A DNA stretch of 54,016 bases, from assembly GCF_001403795.1 (NCBI RefSeq), contig NZ_CXSU01000011.1, forward strand, positions 818,409-872,424. Reading direction: 5' to 3'. Shown here one piece after another: positions 41,997-50,403 of this stretch. Both the position numbers and the translations under genes were made by a program. This DNA comes from Jannaschia donghaensis (GTDB taxonomy: Bacteria; Pseudomonadota; Alphaproteobacteria; Rhodobacterales; Rhodobacteraceae). How positions within the stretch are numbered: the stretch's first letter is position 1; each line of letters opens with the position of its first letter. Under the pieces are notes generated by a model. It saw only the letters and a program-made list of their open reading frames with translations, was not told the origin of the DNA and did not search any database.

Positions 41997-42950
41997 TCAG
42001 CCTGCGGGATGCCGGTGACCGGCCGAATACCGGCCCGTGACGTGATGCTCCAACTGCCGCTCGATATCCCCCAGCAGGGACGAAGCGCCGAAGCGGAACA
42101 GGTCGGGGCGCAGCCAGCGGTCGCCCAGTTCTTCCTTCAGAAGCGCCAGATAGGTGATCGCGTCTTTCGATTTGGACACGCCGCCCGCCGGTTTGTAGCC
42201 GACCTTGAATCCGCTCATCGCCTCGAAGGACCGGATCGCGCGCATCATGATCAGGCTGACGGGCAGGGTGGCGTTGACGCTTTCCTTGCCGGTCGATGTC
42301 TTGATGAAGTCCGATCCGGCCATCATCGTGACCATGCTGGCGCGGGCCACGTTCTTGAGCGTGCCAAGCTCGCCGGTGGCCAGGATCGCCTTCATGTGCG
42401 CCGTGCCGCAGGCCGCGCGCATCTGCGCCGTCTCGTCATAAAGGGCCTGCCAGTCGCCGGTCAGGACGTGGCGGCGGGAGATGACGATGTCGATCTCGGT
42501 GGCACCGGCGGCGACGCTCTCCTCGATCTCGCGCAGGCGCAGGTGGAACGGCGACAGGCCGGCCGGAAACCCGGTCGACACGGCGGCAACAGGAATGCGG
42601 CCCTGCACGGCGTCCACGGCCGTCGGCACCATCTCATGATACACGCAGACCGCGCCGGTGGTCAGATCGGGCAGGCCGATCGCGTCCAGCAGGTCGGGGC
42701 GCACGGGTTGCAGCGCCTTGGCACACAGACGACGCACCCGACCCGGCGTGTCGTCGCCCGACAGCGTGGTCAAATCGATCATGCTGACCGCGCGGGCCAA
42801 CCAGGCGGCCTGATGGTCCTTCTTGAGCGACCGGCGCGCGGGCAGGGTCGCGGCGCGCCGTTCGACGGCCGATGTATTCACGCGCACCTCCGCGACGACC
42901 GCGGGGTCGAAGGGCAAGCCGGCGTTGCGGGGCAGGTCGGTTGCAGTCAC
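41997..42950 (-). CDS. deoC: Deoxyribose-phosphate aldolase
   Basis: 317 residues from a GTG at 42950. The aldolase core shows TEIDIVISRRHVLTGDWQAL, the acidic/Lys region KAILATGELGTLKNVARASM, FIKTSTGKESVNATL and MSGFKVGYKPAGGVSKSKDA. The Schiff-base Lys lies in the second-last of these motifs and the last contains the phosphate-binding KPAGG. It is the longer eukaryote/actinobacteria-like form of DeoC. It cleaves 2-deoxyribose 5-phosphate to acetaldehyde and glyceraldehyde 3-phosphate. Upstream of and in the same direction as the ALDH16-like gene (47-base gap), forming a deoxynucleoside breakdown pair. Confidence 0.93.
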   Translation of the reverse strand: MTATDLPRNAGLPFDPAVVAEVRVNTSAVERRAATLPARRSLKKDHQAAWLARAVSMIDLTTLSGDDTPGRVRRLCAKALQPVRPDLLDAIGLPDLTTGAVCVYHEMVPTAVDAVQGRIPVAAVSTGFPAGLSPFHLRLREIEESVAAGATEIDIVISRRHVLTGDWQALYDETAQMRAACGTAHMKAILATGELGTLKNVARASMVTMMAGSDFIKTSTGKESVNATLPVSLIMMRAIRSFEAMSGFKVGYKPAGGVSKSKDAITYLALLKEELGDRWLRPDLFRFGASSLLGDIERQLEHHVTGRYSAGHRHPAG

Positions 42951-43064
42951 GCGCGATCCGTCGGTTTGGGCAGCATCAGGGAAAAAGACGTGCCACGCCC
43001 CCCGGGGGAGTGCAACCGTGACGCGGCTGCCGCGCGACGGTGGCGGTGCCGCCCCGCTGCCCGG

Positions 43065-43859
43065 TCAGTCGGCGGTGCGAAGGGTGCCGGCGAACCTGTC
43101 GAAGATGGCCGACGATGCGGCGACGACGTGGCCGTGGGTCAACAGGGTCTGTCCGGGGCGCAGGGGTTCGACGAAGCCGCCCGCTTCGCGCAGGACCAGG
43201 GTGCCGGTCGCAAGATCCCACAGGTTAAGCCCGCGCTGCCAGAACCCGTCAAGGCGACCGGCGGCGACATGGCACATGTCGAGCGACGGAACACCCGATT
43301 GGCGCACGCCGGCGGTCACGGGCATCAGTTGGGCCAGGTCCTTGATGGCGGCGGGCAGGTATTTCTCGTTCGCCGCCGGAACATTGGTCGCGAACAGGCA
43401 GTCGATCAGGGAGATGCGCCCGGCCACGCGAAGACGCGTGCGCCCGTCGAGCCAGGCCCCGGTACCCTTTTCGGCCCAGAACAATTCGTCGCGCAGCGGG
43501 TCATAGGTGACGGCGCTGACGATGTCGCCCTTGTGCTGCAGCGCGATGGAGACGGCCCAGTGGGGCATGCCGTGCAGAAAGTTCGCGGTGCCATCCAGCG
43601 GTGTGATGACCCAGTGGCGGGTGGGGTCGGTGCCCTCGCTCTCTCCGCTGGCGGCCTTCCAGCCGTAATTCGGACGGGCGTGGGACAGGTCTTCGCGAAT
43701 GATCTCGTCGGCGGACGCGGCGGCCTTGGTTACGAAATCGCGCGGGGCCTTCAGGCCCGTCTGCAGGTTCTCGACCTCACCGAAGTCCTTGAGAAGACTG
43801 CGACCGGCCTTGCGCGCGGCCTTGGTCATCACATTCAGGTTCGCGCTGCCTTGCTGCAT
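43065..43859 (-). CDS. Inositol monophosphatase-like protein with missing metal ligands
   Basis: 264 residues, full length and colinear with SuhB/IMPase proteins. The family needs an acidic residue after the VT motif, a Glu in a (G/E)EE loop and two Asp in DPLDGT. Here these read DFVTKAAASADEI (Ala47), YGWKAASGESEG (Ala69-Ala70) and VITPLDGTANFLHG (Thr87, with Asp89 kept); the third motif WDLATG keeps Asp215. Three of the metal ligands are thus gone while the rest of the protein is intact. It is probably a non-catalytic paralogue with a binding or regulatory role. A normal copy is expected elsewhere in the genome. Confidence 0.82.
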   Translation of the reverse strand: MQQGSANLNVMTKAARKAGRSLLKDFGEVENLQTGLKAPRDFVTKAAASADEIIREDLSHARPNYGWKAASGESEGTDPTRHWVITPLDGTANFLHGMPHWAVSIALQHKGDIVSAVTYDPLRDELFWAEKGTGAWLDGRTRLRVAGRISLIDCLFATNVPAANEKYLPAAIKDLAQLMPVTAGVRQSGVPSLDMCHVAAGRLDGFWQRGLNLWDLATGTLVLREAGGFVEPLRPGQTLLTHGHVVAASSAIFDRFAGTLRTAD

Positions 43860-43940
43860 CTCGTCGCTCCGGGGGTTCGATCAGACGCTGCCTTTAACGG
43901 AGGTCGCGACGCGGGACCAGCCCCCGTGCGCCCCTTGGCG

Positions 43941-43970
43941 TTAACCGGTCGTTTACCATTTTCGGCCTAG
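43941..43970 (+). promoter_or_regulatory. CtrA-like box and GGCCTAG element upstream of radC
   Basis: TTAA (43941-43944), seven bases, TTTAC (43952-43956) is a one-mismatch match to TTAA-N7-TTAAC, and GGCCTAG follows at 43964-43970. The same order and nearly the same spacing precede motB at 3592-3620. Position about 35 to 60 bases before the radC ATG fits a promoter. Confidence 0.5.
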
Positions 43971-44003
43971 CATCCGCAAAAATGAACCTTGGGGGAGGGA
44001 TCG

Positions 44004-44951
44004 ATGAAACACCACGGCTCCACGTTCTCGCGCCTGACCGGCCTGGTTCAGGACCGCCTGTCGGGCGGCAAACGCCCCGAGATCCCGACCTACCCATCGG
44101 CCCCCGGTTTCCGGGAGGCACCGCAGCAAGGCCTTTCCGATCTGGAGGCGCGGATGCCGCCTTCGGGAACGGTTACGCAGCCAGCGACGCCCCCGCGGTG
44201 GCAGCCACGGTCTCGTCTGTCGGACAGCGAAAGCGCCGGTGGCGGTCTGGTTCAGCAGCCCGACGGGTCGATGCGGCCCCATTATTGGGGACACCGGGAG
44301 CGGTTGCGCAAACGTTTCCTGTCGGGCGGCCATGCGCCGATGCCCGAATACGAACTGCTGGAGCTGATGCTGTTCAACGCGATCGACCGGATCGACGTGA
44401 AACCGCTGGCCAAACGCCTGCTGGCCGCTTTCGGGGATCTGAACGGTGTCGTCGCCGCGTCCGAGCGCAATATCCTGCGGGTCGAGGGGGCGACGGCCAA
44501 GGTCTTCCTGCAGCTGCGCATCGCCGAGGCCTTCGCGCACCGCATGGGGCAGGCGAAGATTCTGGACCGCGAGATCCTGTCGTCGTGGTCCGACGTCGTG
44601 GGCTATTGCCGCACGACGATGGCGCACCGCGACACCGAGCAGTTCCGCGTTCTGTTCCTCGACCGGCGCAACCGCGTCATCGCCGACGAGGCGCAGGCCG
44701 AGGGGACGGTCGATCACGTGCCCGTCTATCCGAGGGAAATCGCGCGCCGCGCGCTGGAACTGAACGCCTGCGCGTTGATCCTCGTTCACAACCATCCGTC
44801 GGGCGACCCGACGCCAAGCCGCGCCGACATCGAGATGACGGCAAAGGTAGTTGCCGCCTGTGGCGCGTTGGACATCGTGATCCACGACCACATGATCATC
44901 GGCAAGGACGAGGAAGTGTCGTTCCGGTCGCTGGGCCTGATCGAGGACTAG
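44004..44951 (+). CDS. radC: RadC family (JAB/MPN domain) protein
   Basis: 315 residues from ATG 44004, with GGGGGAGGGA four bases upstream; a TTG in frame at 43989 lies inside the leader and is less likely. The N-terminal 90 residues are a variable, proline-rich extension. A helix-hairpin-helix-like region follows (HRERLRKRFLSGG, PEYELLELMLFNAIDRIDVK). The C-terminus is the metal-binding JAB/MPN domain with LILVHNHPSGDPTPSRADIE (H-x-H-x10-D). The family is named RadC but its role in repair is doubtful; it is often linked to recombination or competence. A CtrA-like promoter precedes it. Confidence 0.92.
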   Translation: MKHHGSTFSRLTGLVQDRLSGGKRPEIPTYPSAPGFREAPQQGLSDLEARMPPSGTVTQPATPPRWQPRSRLSDSESAGGGLVQQPDGSMRPHYWGHRERLRKRFLSGGHAPMPEYELLELMLFNAIDRIDVKPLAKRLLAAFGDLNGVVAASERNILRVEGATAKVFLQLRIAEAFAHRMGQAKILDREILSSWSDVVGYCRTTMAHRDTEQFRVLFLDRRNRVIADEAQAEGTVDHVPVYPREIARRALELNACALILVHNHPSGDPTPSRADIEMTAKVVAACGALDIVIHDHMIIGKDEEVSFRSLGLIED

Positions 44952-44976
44952 GGGGCGGCGCACCGCCCCCGCCACG

Positions 44977-45645
44977 TCAGAAGTTCTGCGGGAACATCGC
45001 ACGCATCGCGGCCTCGTCCATTTCGCCCTTGAACTGGAACTTCGTGGCCCAGTCGCCCGCTTTTGTGGCGGCGGGACGGGCGTTGACCTTGTCGAACCAG
45101 GCCTGGACTTTGGGATAATTGGTCAGGCCGCCGTCCTTCTCCATCACGAAGCCGGCCGCGCGGACCCAGCCCCAAAGCGCCATGTCGGCAATCCCGTAAT
45201 CTGCGCCGCCCAGCCAGGGGGACGATGCCAGACGGTCGTCCAGAACCCGGTAATGGCGCGCGATCTCTTTGGCGTAACGGTTGGTGGCGTAGTCGCTGTC
45301 GGTGTGGACGCGGGTGAAATGAACCGCCTGACCCGAATAGGGCCCAACGCCCGAAGCGACGAAGAAGAACCACGACAACATCTCGCCCATCGCGGCCCCT
45401 TCGGCGGGCAGGAATTTCCCATGCTTCTGCGCGAGGTAGAGCAGGATCGCGCCGGAATCGAACACGGCCTGACCGTCGTCTTCGATCGCCGGCAGCTTGG
45501 CGTTGGGGTTCACGGCCAGAAAGTCGGCGGCGTGCTGCTCCCCTTTGCGGGTGTCGACGGGCACGATGTCGGGCGCAAGACCCAGCTCCTCGATCATCAG
45601 CGCGACTTTGAAGGGGTTCGGCGTAGTGTGGAAAAAGACTTTCAT
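44977..45645 (-). CDS. Glutathione S-transferase family protein
   Basis: 222 residues. The thioredoxin-like N-terminal domain (KVFFHTTPNPFKVALMIEEL, NPNAKLPAIEDDG with the cis-Pro, and VFDSGAILLYLAQKHGKFLP) precedes an all-helical C-terminal domain with LASSPWLGGADYGIADMALW, where the hydrophobic-staple Asp lies. Resembles the YghU/Nu-class group. It is divergent from a TetR regulator across a 76-base gap, which suggests that the regulator controls it. Confidence 0.9.
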   Translation of the reverse strand: MKVFFHTTPNPFKVALMIEELGLAPDIVPVDTRKGEQHAADFLAVNPNAKLPAIEDDGQAVFDSGAILLYLAQKHGKFLPAEGAAMGEMLSWFFFVASGVGPYSGQAVHFTRVHTDSDYATNRYAKEIARHYRVLDDRLASSPWLGGADYGIADMALWGWVRAAGFVMEKDGGLTNYPKVQAWFDKVNARPAATKAGDWATKFQFKGEMDEAAMRAMFPQNF

Positions 45646-45721
45646 CGGGGCCTCCGGGCCTGTCGGTTGAGAAGATGTGTAACGGGTGCTACTTTAATCG
45701 GGTGAGGTCAAGGATAAGATA

Positions 45722-46288
45722 ATGATCGCTACAGAAAGAAAGCGGGGTCGACCGCGCGCCTTCGATGCGGAAACGGGATTGGATATCGCCCTGCGCGCCT
45801 TTGCGCAGCGGGGGTTCGATGCGGTCGGCGTGGCAGATCTGTGCGCGCTTATGGGGGTGAAACCGCCCAGCCTCTATGCCGCCTATGGCTCCAAGCGCGA
45901 CCTTTTCGACCGGGCCGTTGCGCGGTACGGCGCGGGAACGGCGGCGGTGTACGACGCGGCCATCGCGCAGGCGACGGACCTGCCCGATCTCAGGCGGCGT
46001 GTCCTGACGGCGGCGCTGGATCTTTATCTGCGGGATGCCGGGCTGGGCTGTCTGGTCATAAGCACCCTGAGCAGTACGGCGGACCCGGATCTGCGCGATG
46101 CCCTGTCGGACCTGGTGGCCGCCCGGCGCGCGGGCATGATCGCGCGGGCCATCGCCCTGGGGGCCACACGCCCGGAAGCGGAGGCCGAGGTGATGGCGAT
46201 TTCGGTCGCGATGATGGGTCTGTCGGCGGCGGCGCGGGCGGGTCTGGGGGCGGAGCCTTTGCGCGCCGCGCTCGACCGGCTGATCTAG
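45722..46288 (+). CDS. TetR family transcriptional regulator
   Basis: 188 residues. The N-terminal helix-turn-helix region KRGRPRAFDAETGLDIALRA followed by FAQRGFDAVGVADLCALMGV and KPPSLYAAYGSKRDLFDRAV is typical TetR (AcrR-like). The C-terminal ligand domain is all helical with AGLGCLVISTLSSTADPD. Divergent from the GST gene, a frequent arrangement for a self-repressing detoxification pair. The 3' end overlaps the convergent metR gene by four bases. Confidence 0.9.
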   Translation: MIATERKRGRPRAFDAETGLDIALRAFAQRGFDAVGVADLCALMGVKPPSLYAAYGSKRDLFDRAVARYGAGTAAVYDAAIAQATDLPDLRRRVLTAALDLYLRDAGLGCLVISTLSSTADPDLRDALSDLVAARRAGMIARAIALGATRPEAEAEVMAISVAMMGLSAAARAGLGAEPLRAALDRLI

Positions 46289-47202
46289 CCGCGCTGCAGC
46301 TTGAGCGGTTCGGTCCGCATCAGCCGCAGGACGTGCGACATGAACGGTTTCGCCGCATCCGTCTGTCGGATCGCGGCATAGAGCCTGCGCGTCACACCGC
46401 GTTCGGTCAGGGGCCGGGTCACGTAGTCCGAATTGTAGCGCACCTCCCGCACGACCCAGTCGGGCAGGACGGCGACGCCGCGGTTCGATGCGACCAGAAG
46501 CAGGATCACGGCCGTCAGTTCGACCTGCCGGATGGCCGCCGGTTCGACGCCGGCAGGGGTCAGCAATTGGGAAAAGATGTCGAGGCGGGGCCGTTCGACC
46601 GGATAGGTGATCAGGGTCTGGCCCGCGAAATCTTCGGCTACGACGAAATCCTTCGCCGCCAGCGGATGGGCGGCGGAGGCGAGGAAGACCGGCTCGTAAT
46701 CGAACAGCGGCGCGAATTCAACGCCGGCCAGGTCGGCGGGATCGGAGGAGACGACAAGGTCCACTTCCTCCTTTTGCAGGGCGGGCAGGGCCTGGAACTG
46801 CAGGCCGGGGCGGATGTCGACATCGACGTCGGGCCAGGCGCGGCGGAACTGCTCCAGCACGGGAAACAGCCATTCGAAACAGGCGTGGCATTCGATGGCG
46901 ATGTGCAACCGGCCCGTGCGCCCGGTCTTCAGGCCGTCGAAATCCATCTCGACCGCCTCCACCTGCGGCAGGACTTCGTTGGCCAACCGCAACAGCCGCT
47001 GGCCGGCTGCGGACAGCGTCATCGGCTTGGAGCGGCGCACGAACAGCTCCATCCCGATCTGCTCCTCCAGGTTCTTCACTTGATGGGATAAGGCGGATTG
47101 CGTGATGTTCAGCCGCTCCGCCGCGCGCGCCAGACCACCGCAATCGTGGATTGCCCGGATGGTGCGCAGGTGGCGGAATTCGAGGTGCAATCTGGCGGCC
47201 AT
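46285..47202 (-). CDS. metR: LysR family regulator MetR
   Basis: 305 residues from ATG 47202; the frame is open upstream but has no start signal. The helix-turn-helix reads HLRTIRAIHDCGGLARAAER then LNITQSALSHQVKNLEEQIG, and the effector domain includes GRLHIAIECHACFEWLFPVL, which matches MetR (homocysteine-responsive activator of methionine genes) closely. It is divergent from metF across 88 bases containing an inverted repeat, the classical MetR arrangement. Confidence 0.87.
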   Translation of the reverse strand: MAARLHLEFRHLRTIRAIHDCGGLARAAERLNITQSALSHQVKNLEEQIGMELFVRRSKPMTLSAAGQRLLRLANEVLPQVEAVEMDFDGLKTGRTGRLHIAIECHACFEWLFPVLEQFRRAWPDVDVDIRPGLQFQALPALQKEEVDLVVSSDPADLAGVEFAPLFDYEPVFLASAAHPLAAKDFVVAEDFAGQTLITYPVERPRLDIFSQLLTPAGVEPAAIRQVELTAVILLLVASNRGVAVLPDWVVREVRYNSDYVTRPLTERGVTRRLYAAIRQTDAAKPFMSHVLRLMRTEPLKLQRG

Positions 47203-47209
47203 CGGCGTC

Positions 47210-47239
47210 GGCTCATGTTGATGATGAGGATTATGAGCC
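47210..47239. promoter_or_regulatory. Inverted repeat in the metR-metF intergenic region
   Basis: GGCTCAT (47210-47216) and ATGAGCC (47233-47239) are perfect seven-base arms around 16 bases. A shorter TCAT-N4-ATGA element (47213-47224) is nested in it. The E. coli MetR site TGAA-N5-TTCA is not present in that exact form. Position between two divergent genes, one a LysR regulator, makes it the likely MetR operator. Confidence 0.45.
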
Positions 47240-47290
47240 TGTCTCACGAAACCGCAATCGCCGACAAGGGTTCAACTGCAAAGGAGCCCC

Positions 47291-48157
47291 ATGATGTCCG
47301 CGCCCAAGGTGTCGTTCGAATTCTTTCCGCCCAAATCGCTCGCCGGGTCGTTCCGGCTGTGGGATTGCGTCAGCACGCTGGCCCCGCTGGCCCCCGAATG
47401 GGTGTCGGTCACCTATGGTGCGGGCGGCACGACCCGTGACCTGACCCGCGAGGCTGTGGGCGCGCTGGGCCAGGCATTCGACTTGCGCGTGGCCGGCCAT
47501 TTGACGTGCGTGGACGCCAGCCGGGAGGAAACGCTGAACGTGGCGCGCGATTTCCGCAAGGCAGGCGTCCGGGACATCGTGGCGCTGCGGGGCGACCCGC
47601 CCAAGGGCGCGGACGGTTTCGTGCCGCATCCCGACGGCTTCCGCACGTCGGTCGAATTGATCGGCGCGCTGGCGGACGAGGGGTTCACGGTGCGGGTGGG
47701 TGCCTATCCCGACGTGCATCCCGAGGCGACCGACGCGGGGGCTGACATCGACTGGCTGCGTGCCAAGATCGACGCCGGCGCGTCCGAGGCGATCACCCAG
47801 TTCTTCTTCGACGCCGACACGTTCCTGCGATTCCGCGACCGCTGCGCGGCTGGGGGCATCGATGCGCCGATCGTGCCGGGGCTGATGCCGATCGAAGACT
47901 GGGCCAAGGCGTCGCGGTTCGCCGATGCCTGCGGCGCCGTCATCCCCGACGACCTGCGCGCGGCTTTCGACGTGGCGCTGCGCGACGATCGGGCCGACCT
48001 GCTGGCCATCGCGCAGGCTGCCGAACTGGCCGACGCGTTGGTCGGGGAAGGATGCGAACATCTGCACTTCTACACCCTCAACCGCCCCGAACTGACCCGC
48101 GATGTCTGCACCGCCTTGGGTCTTGCCCCGCGGCCCGCGCTGCGCGACGTGGCCTGA
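47291..48157 (+). CDS. metF: Methylenetetrahydrofolate reductase
   Basis: 288 residues starting at ATGATG (either ATG is possible), with AAGGAG upstream. The segments VSFEFFPPKSLAGSFRLWD, WVSVTYGAGGTTRDLTREAV, DIVALRGDPPKGADG, and ASEAITQFFFDADTFLRFRD with VPGLMPI cover the FAD/folate barrel of MetF. The conserved catalytic Glu is in EFFPPK. It reduces 5,10-methylene-THF to 5-methyl-THF for methionine synthesis. Divergent from metR. Confidence 0.95.
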   Translation: MMSAPKVSFEFFPPKSLAGSFRLWDCVSTLAPLAPEWVSVTYGAGGTTRDLTREAVGALGQAFDLRVAGHLTCVDASREETLNVARDFRKAGVRDIVALRGDPPKGADGFVPHPDGFRTSVELIGALADEGFTVRVGAYPDVHPEATDAGADIDWLRAKIDAGASEAITQFFFDADTFLRFRDRCAAGGIDAPIVPGLMPIEDWAKASRFADACGAVIPDDLRAAFDVALRDDRADLLAIAQAAELADALVGEGCEHLHFYTLNRPELTRDVCTALGLAPRPALRDVA

Positions 48158-48223
48158 CGCCTGCTTCCCCCCAAAGATCGGGGCGGCTAGGGTTGGCAAA
48201 GCACACGCCGCCCCGGAGGTTTC

Positions 48224-48703
48224 ATGTTCGCCACGTCGTCCGACGATCTTGCCAGTCGAGATCGGGTCCTGTCGCTGTCGGGTCTGCACTTCATGGAGGC
48301 GATGCGCGACGGCACCCTGCCACAACCGCCCATCGGGCGTGTTCTGGGCTACTGCGTGACGGGGGTCGAGGCGGGCCGCGTCGTGTTCACCGGCACGCCC
48401 ACCTTCGATCATACCAATCCGCTGGGGTCCGTGCACGGCGGCTGGTACGGCACGTTGCTGGACAGCGCGATGGCCTGTGCCGTCATGACGACCGTGCCGA
48501 AGGGCCGCGTCTATACCACGCTGGAATACAAGGTGAATATCGTCCGCGCGATCCCGCTGGGCACGGAAATCCTGGCCGAAGGCGTCGTTCGCCACGGTGG
48601 GCGGTCGACGGGTGTGGCCGACGGCACCATTCGTGGCGCGGCGGACGGCACGCTCTATGCCACCGGTTCGACGACCTGCCTGATCATGGATGGCACCGCA
48701 TGA
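48224..48703 (+). CDS. PaaI-type hotdog-fold thioesterase (first of a pair)
   Basis: 159 residues with GGAGG before the ATG. The hotdog signature is NPLGSVHGGWYGTLLDSAMA, with the His-Gly-Gly and Asp of the PaaI family, then VYTTLEYKVNIVRAIPLGTE. It probably hydrolyses an acyl-CoA. The stop overlaps the start of a second, different PaaI-like gene by four bases, so the two may form a heteromer or act on related acyl-CoAs. Substrate unknown. Confidence 0.88.
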   Translation: MFATSSDDLASRDRVLSLSGLHFMEAMRDGTLPQPPIGRVLGYCVTGVEAGRVVFTGTPTFDHTNPLGSVHGGWYGTLLDSAMACAVMTTVPKGRVYTTLEYKVNIVRAIPLGTEILAEGVVRHGGRSTGVADGTIRGAADGTLYATGSTTCLIMDGTA

Positions 48704-49122
48704 GCGTCTTCGATTTCGACGCGACGCCGGCGCGCATCACGGACAGCTTTGCCCGGCAGGGCCTGATGCGCACATTGGGCGCAACCTTGGAAAAAGTGAT
48801 CGAGGGCGAGGTGCGGATCGCCGCCACCGTCTCGCCGCGCAGCGCGCAACAGCACGGAGTGGGGCATGCGGGGCTGACGTTCTCCTTGGCCGATTCCGCG
48901 GCAGGCTACGCCGCCTTGACGACGATGGAGGAGGGCTTTGAGGTGGTGACGAGCGAGTTCCGCATTTCCCTTCTGGCCCCGGCGCGGGGCCGGTTGGTGG
49001 CGACGGGCCGGGTGATCCGGCCGGGGCGGCGGCTGATCGCGGTGGCCGCCGACGTGCACGGCGACGACGGGGCGCATGTGGCGACCGCGCTGGGCACGAT
49101 GGTCCCCGTGGCCGCGACATGA
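48700..49122 (+). CDS. PaaI-type hotdog-fold thioesterase (second of a pair)
   Basis: 140 residues from ATG 48700 overlapping the previous stop. It shows QQHGVGHAGLTFSLADSAAG with YAALTTMEEGFEVVTSEF and LLAPARGRLVATGRVIRPGR, the usual PaaI/YdiI build, in which HGVGHAG stands where others have HGG. It has its own divergent sequence, so it is not a recent duplicate of the gene before it. The stop overlaps the ACT-domain gene. Confidence 0.87.
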   Translation: MSVFDFDATPARITDSFARQGLMRTLGATLEKVIEGEVRIAATVSPRSAQQHGVGHAGLTFSLADSAAGYAALTTMEEGFEVVTSEFRISLLAPARGRLVATGRVIRPGRRLIAVAADVHGDDGAHVATALGTMVPVAAT

Positions 49123-49535
49123 CCGGGGAATACGACCTTGCCGTCCTGTTCGCGGGGATGGAGCCGGTGCTGGGCGATGACATCTGGCTGTTCGTGACCC
49201 TGCCCGACCGGACCCGCGCCGCACGCCTCGACGCCATTTTGCGGTTCGAGGAAGCGGAGGGGACAACCCTGATCGTGACCGAGGCGGTCGCGCAGGCCGA
49301 AGGGCTGGACGGTGTTTTCCCGTCGCGAATGATTACGCTGAACGTCCATTCGGCGCTGGAGGCCGTGGGGTTCCTCGCCCCGATTGCCACCCGGCTGGCG
49401 GCAGAGGGGATGGGCGTGAACCCGGTGGCGGGGTTCTTTCACGACCATCTGTTCATCCCGGCGGACCGGGCCGAAGACGCGATGCGCGTCCTGCGTGCGA
49501 TGCGGGCCGAAGGTCAGCCGTCGTCGCGGACCTGA
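49119..49535 (+). CDS. ACT domain-containing protein (DUF2241 type)
   Basis: 138 residues. The segments EPVLGDDIWLFVTLPDRTRA, EGTTLIVTEAVAQAEGLDGV and MITLNVHSALEAVGFLAPIA with FFHDHLFIPADRAEDAMRVL match the short stand-alone ACT proteins of the DUF2241/COG3602 group. They carry ligand-sensing ACT folds with no enzyme attached. It is the third gene of an overlapping set with two thioesterases. The 3' end overlaps the opposing DsbA-like gene by 22 bases. Confidence 0.83.
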   Translation: MTGEYDLAVLFAGMEPVLGDDIWLFVTLPDRTRAARLDAILRFEEAEGTTLIVTEAVAQAEGLDGVFPSRMITLNVHSALEAVGFLAPIATRLAAEGMGVNPVAGFFHDHLFIPADRAEDAMRVLRAMRAEGQPSSRT

Positions 49536-50248
49536 TCCACGATTTCCTGCAGACGATCCGCCTCCACGAAACCGGGAACGCGGGTGTCGCCGATGACGAA
49601 GCTGGGGGTGCCGGTGAAGCCCAGCGATTCGGCCAGGCGGCGGGTGGTGTCGATGTGTTCGTTGACGGCGTCGCTGTCCATGTCGGTGCGCAATCTGTCG
49701 ACGTCGAGGCCGAGTTCGACGGCGATCTGCATGACCGTCGCTTCCTCGATGCGGGTGTTCGACCCCATCAGCGCCTTGTGCATTTCTTCGTATTTGTCCT
49801 GCGCGCGCGCGGCCAGCGCGGCGCGCGCCCCGAAGACCGATCCTTCCGACAGGATCGGCCATTCGCGGTATACCACGCGAACGTCCGGATCGGCGGCCAT
49901 CAGCGCCTCCAGTTCCGGACCCGCACGGCGACAGAACCCGCAATTGTAGTCGAAGAATTCCACCACCGTGACCGACCCGTTCGGGTTGCCGACCACCGGC
50001 GCATTGGGGTCGTTGGTCAGCGTATCGCGGCTGGACGACAGGGTCGCCTGGGCCTGCGCTTCGGCTTCGGCGGCGTCGCGCGCCTGCAGGATGGCGACGG
50101 CTTCCATGATGATGTCGGGGTTTTCCAAGATTGCCTCGAGCGCCAACTCCTTCACGTCTTCCGGGGTCAGCTGCTGCGCAGATACGGGTGCTGCGACAGC
50201 ACAGGTCACGGCAAGTGTGGCAAGAAACGGGAGGTTCGGCGCGCGCAT
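49514..50248 (-). CDS. DsbA family periplasmic thiol:disulfide oxidase
   Basis: 244 residues. A signal peptide (first about 24 residues, ending VSAQQ) and a helical linker (about 30-75) precede the thioredoxin fold. The active site is Cys103-Gly-Phe-Cys106 in VVEFFDYNCGFCRR, and the cis-Pro is in GFTGTPSFVIGDTRVPG. The long N-terminal helical region is typical of the Com1/ScsC-like DsbA branch. It faces a DsbD/ScsB-like reductase across 155 bases, forming a thiol-redox pair. Its end overlaps the ACT gene. Confidence 0.92.
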   Translation of the reverse strand: MRAPNLPFLATLAVTCAVAAPVSAQQLTPEDVKELALEAILENPDIIMEAVAILQARDAAEAEAQAQATLSSSRDTLTNDPNAPVVGNPNGSVTVVEFFDYNCGFCRRAGPELEALMAADPDVRVVYREWPILSEGSVFGARAALAARAQDKYEEMHKALMGSNTRIEEATVMQIAVELGLDVDRLRTDMDSDAVNEHIDTTRRLAESLGFTGTPSFVIGDTRVPGFVEADRLQEIVDQVRDDG

Positions 50249-50403
50249 GGGCTGTCCTTCGGGCGGAGGTCACGGAGTCGTGACGAAGGTGACGCGCGGA
50301 GGGGGCGGGCGCAACCTTGGATCGACGGGGCGAATGGTCACGTTCGTGTCAAATACCGTCCCGCCCCCTCGCTCCCCGGCGTTGCGACGCCTATTGCAAT
50401 CAC

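Noticed and set aside
43014-43064. Possible cobalamin-type riboswitch or terminator in the GC-rich gap between deoC and the IMPase-like gene
   Set aside because: The GC-rich stems (CCCCCC/GGGGG with no loop) do not match conserved cobalamin-riboswitch elements, and no B12 gene lies nearby.
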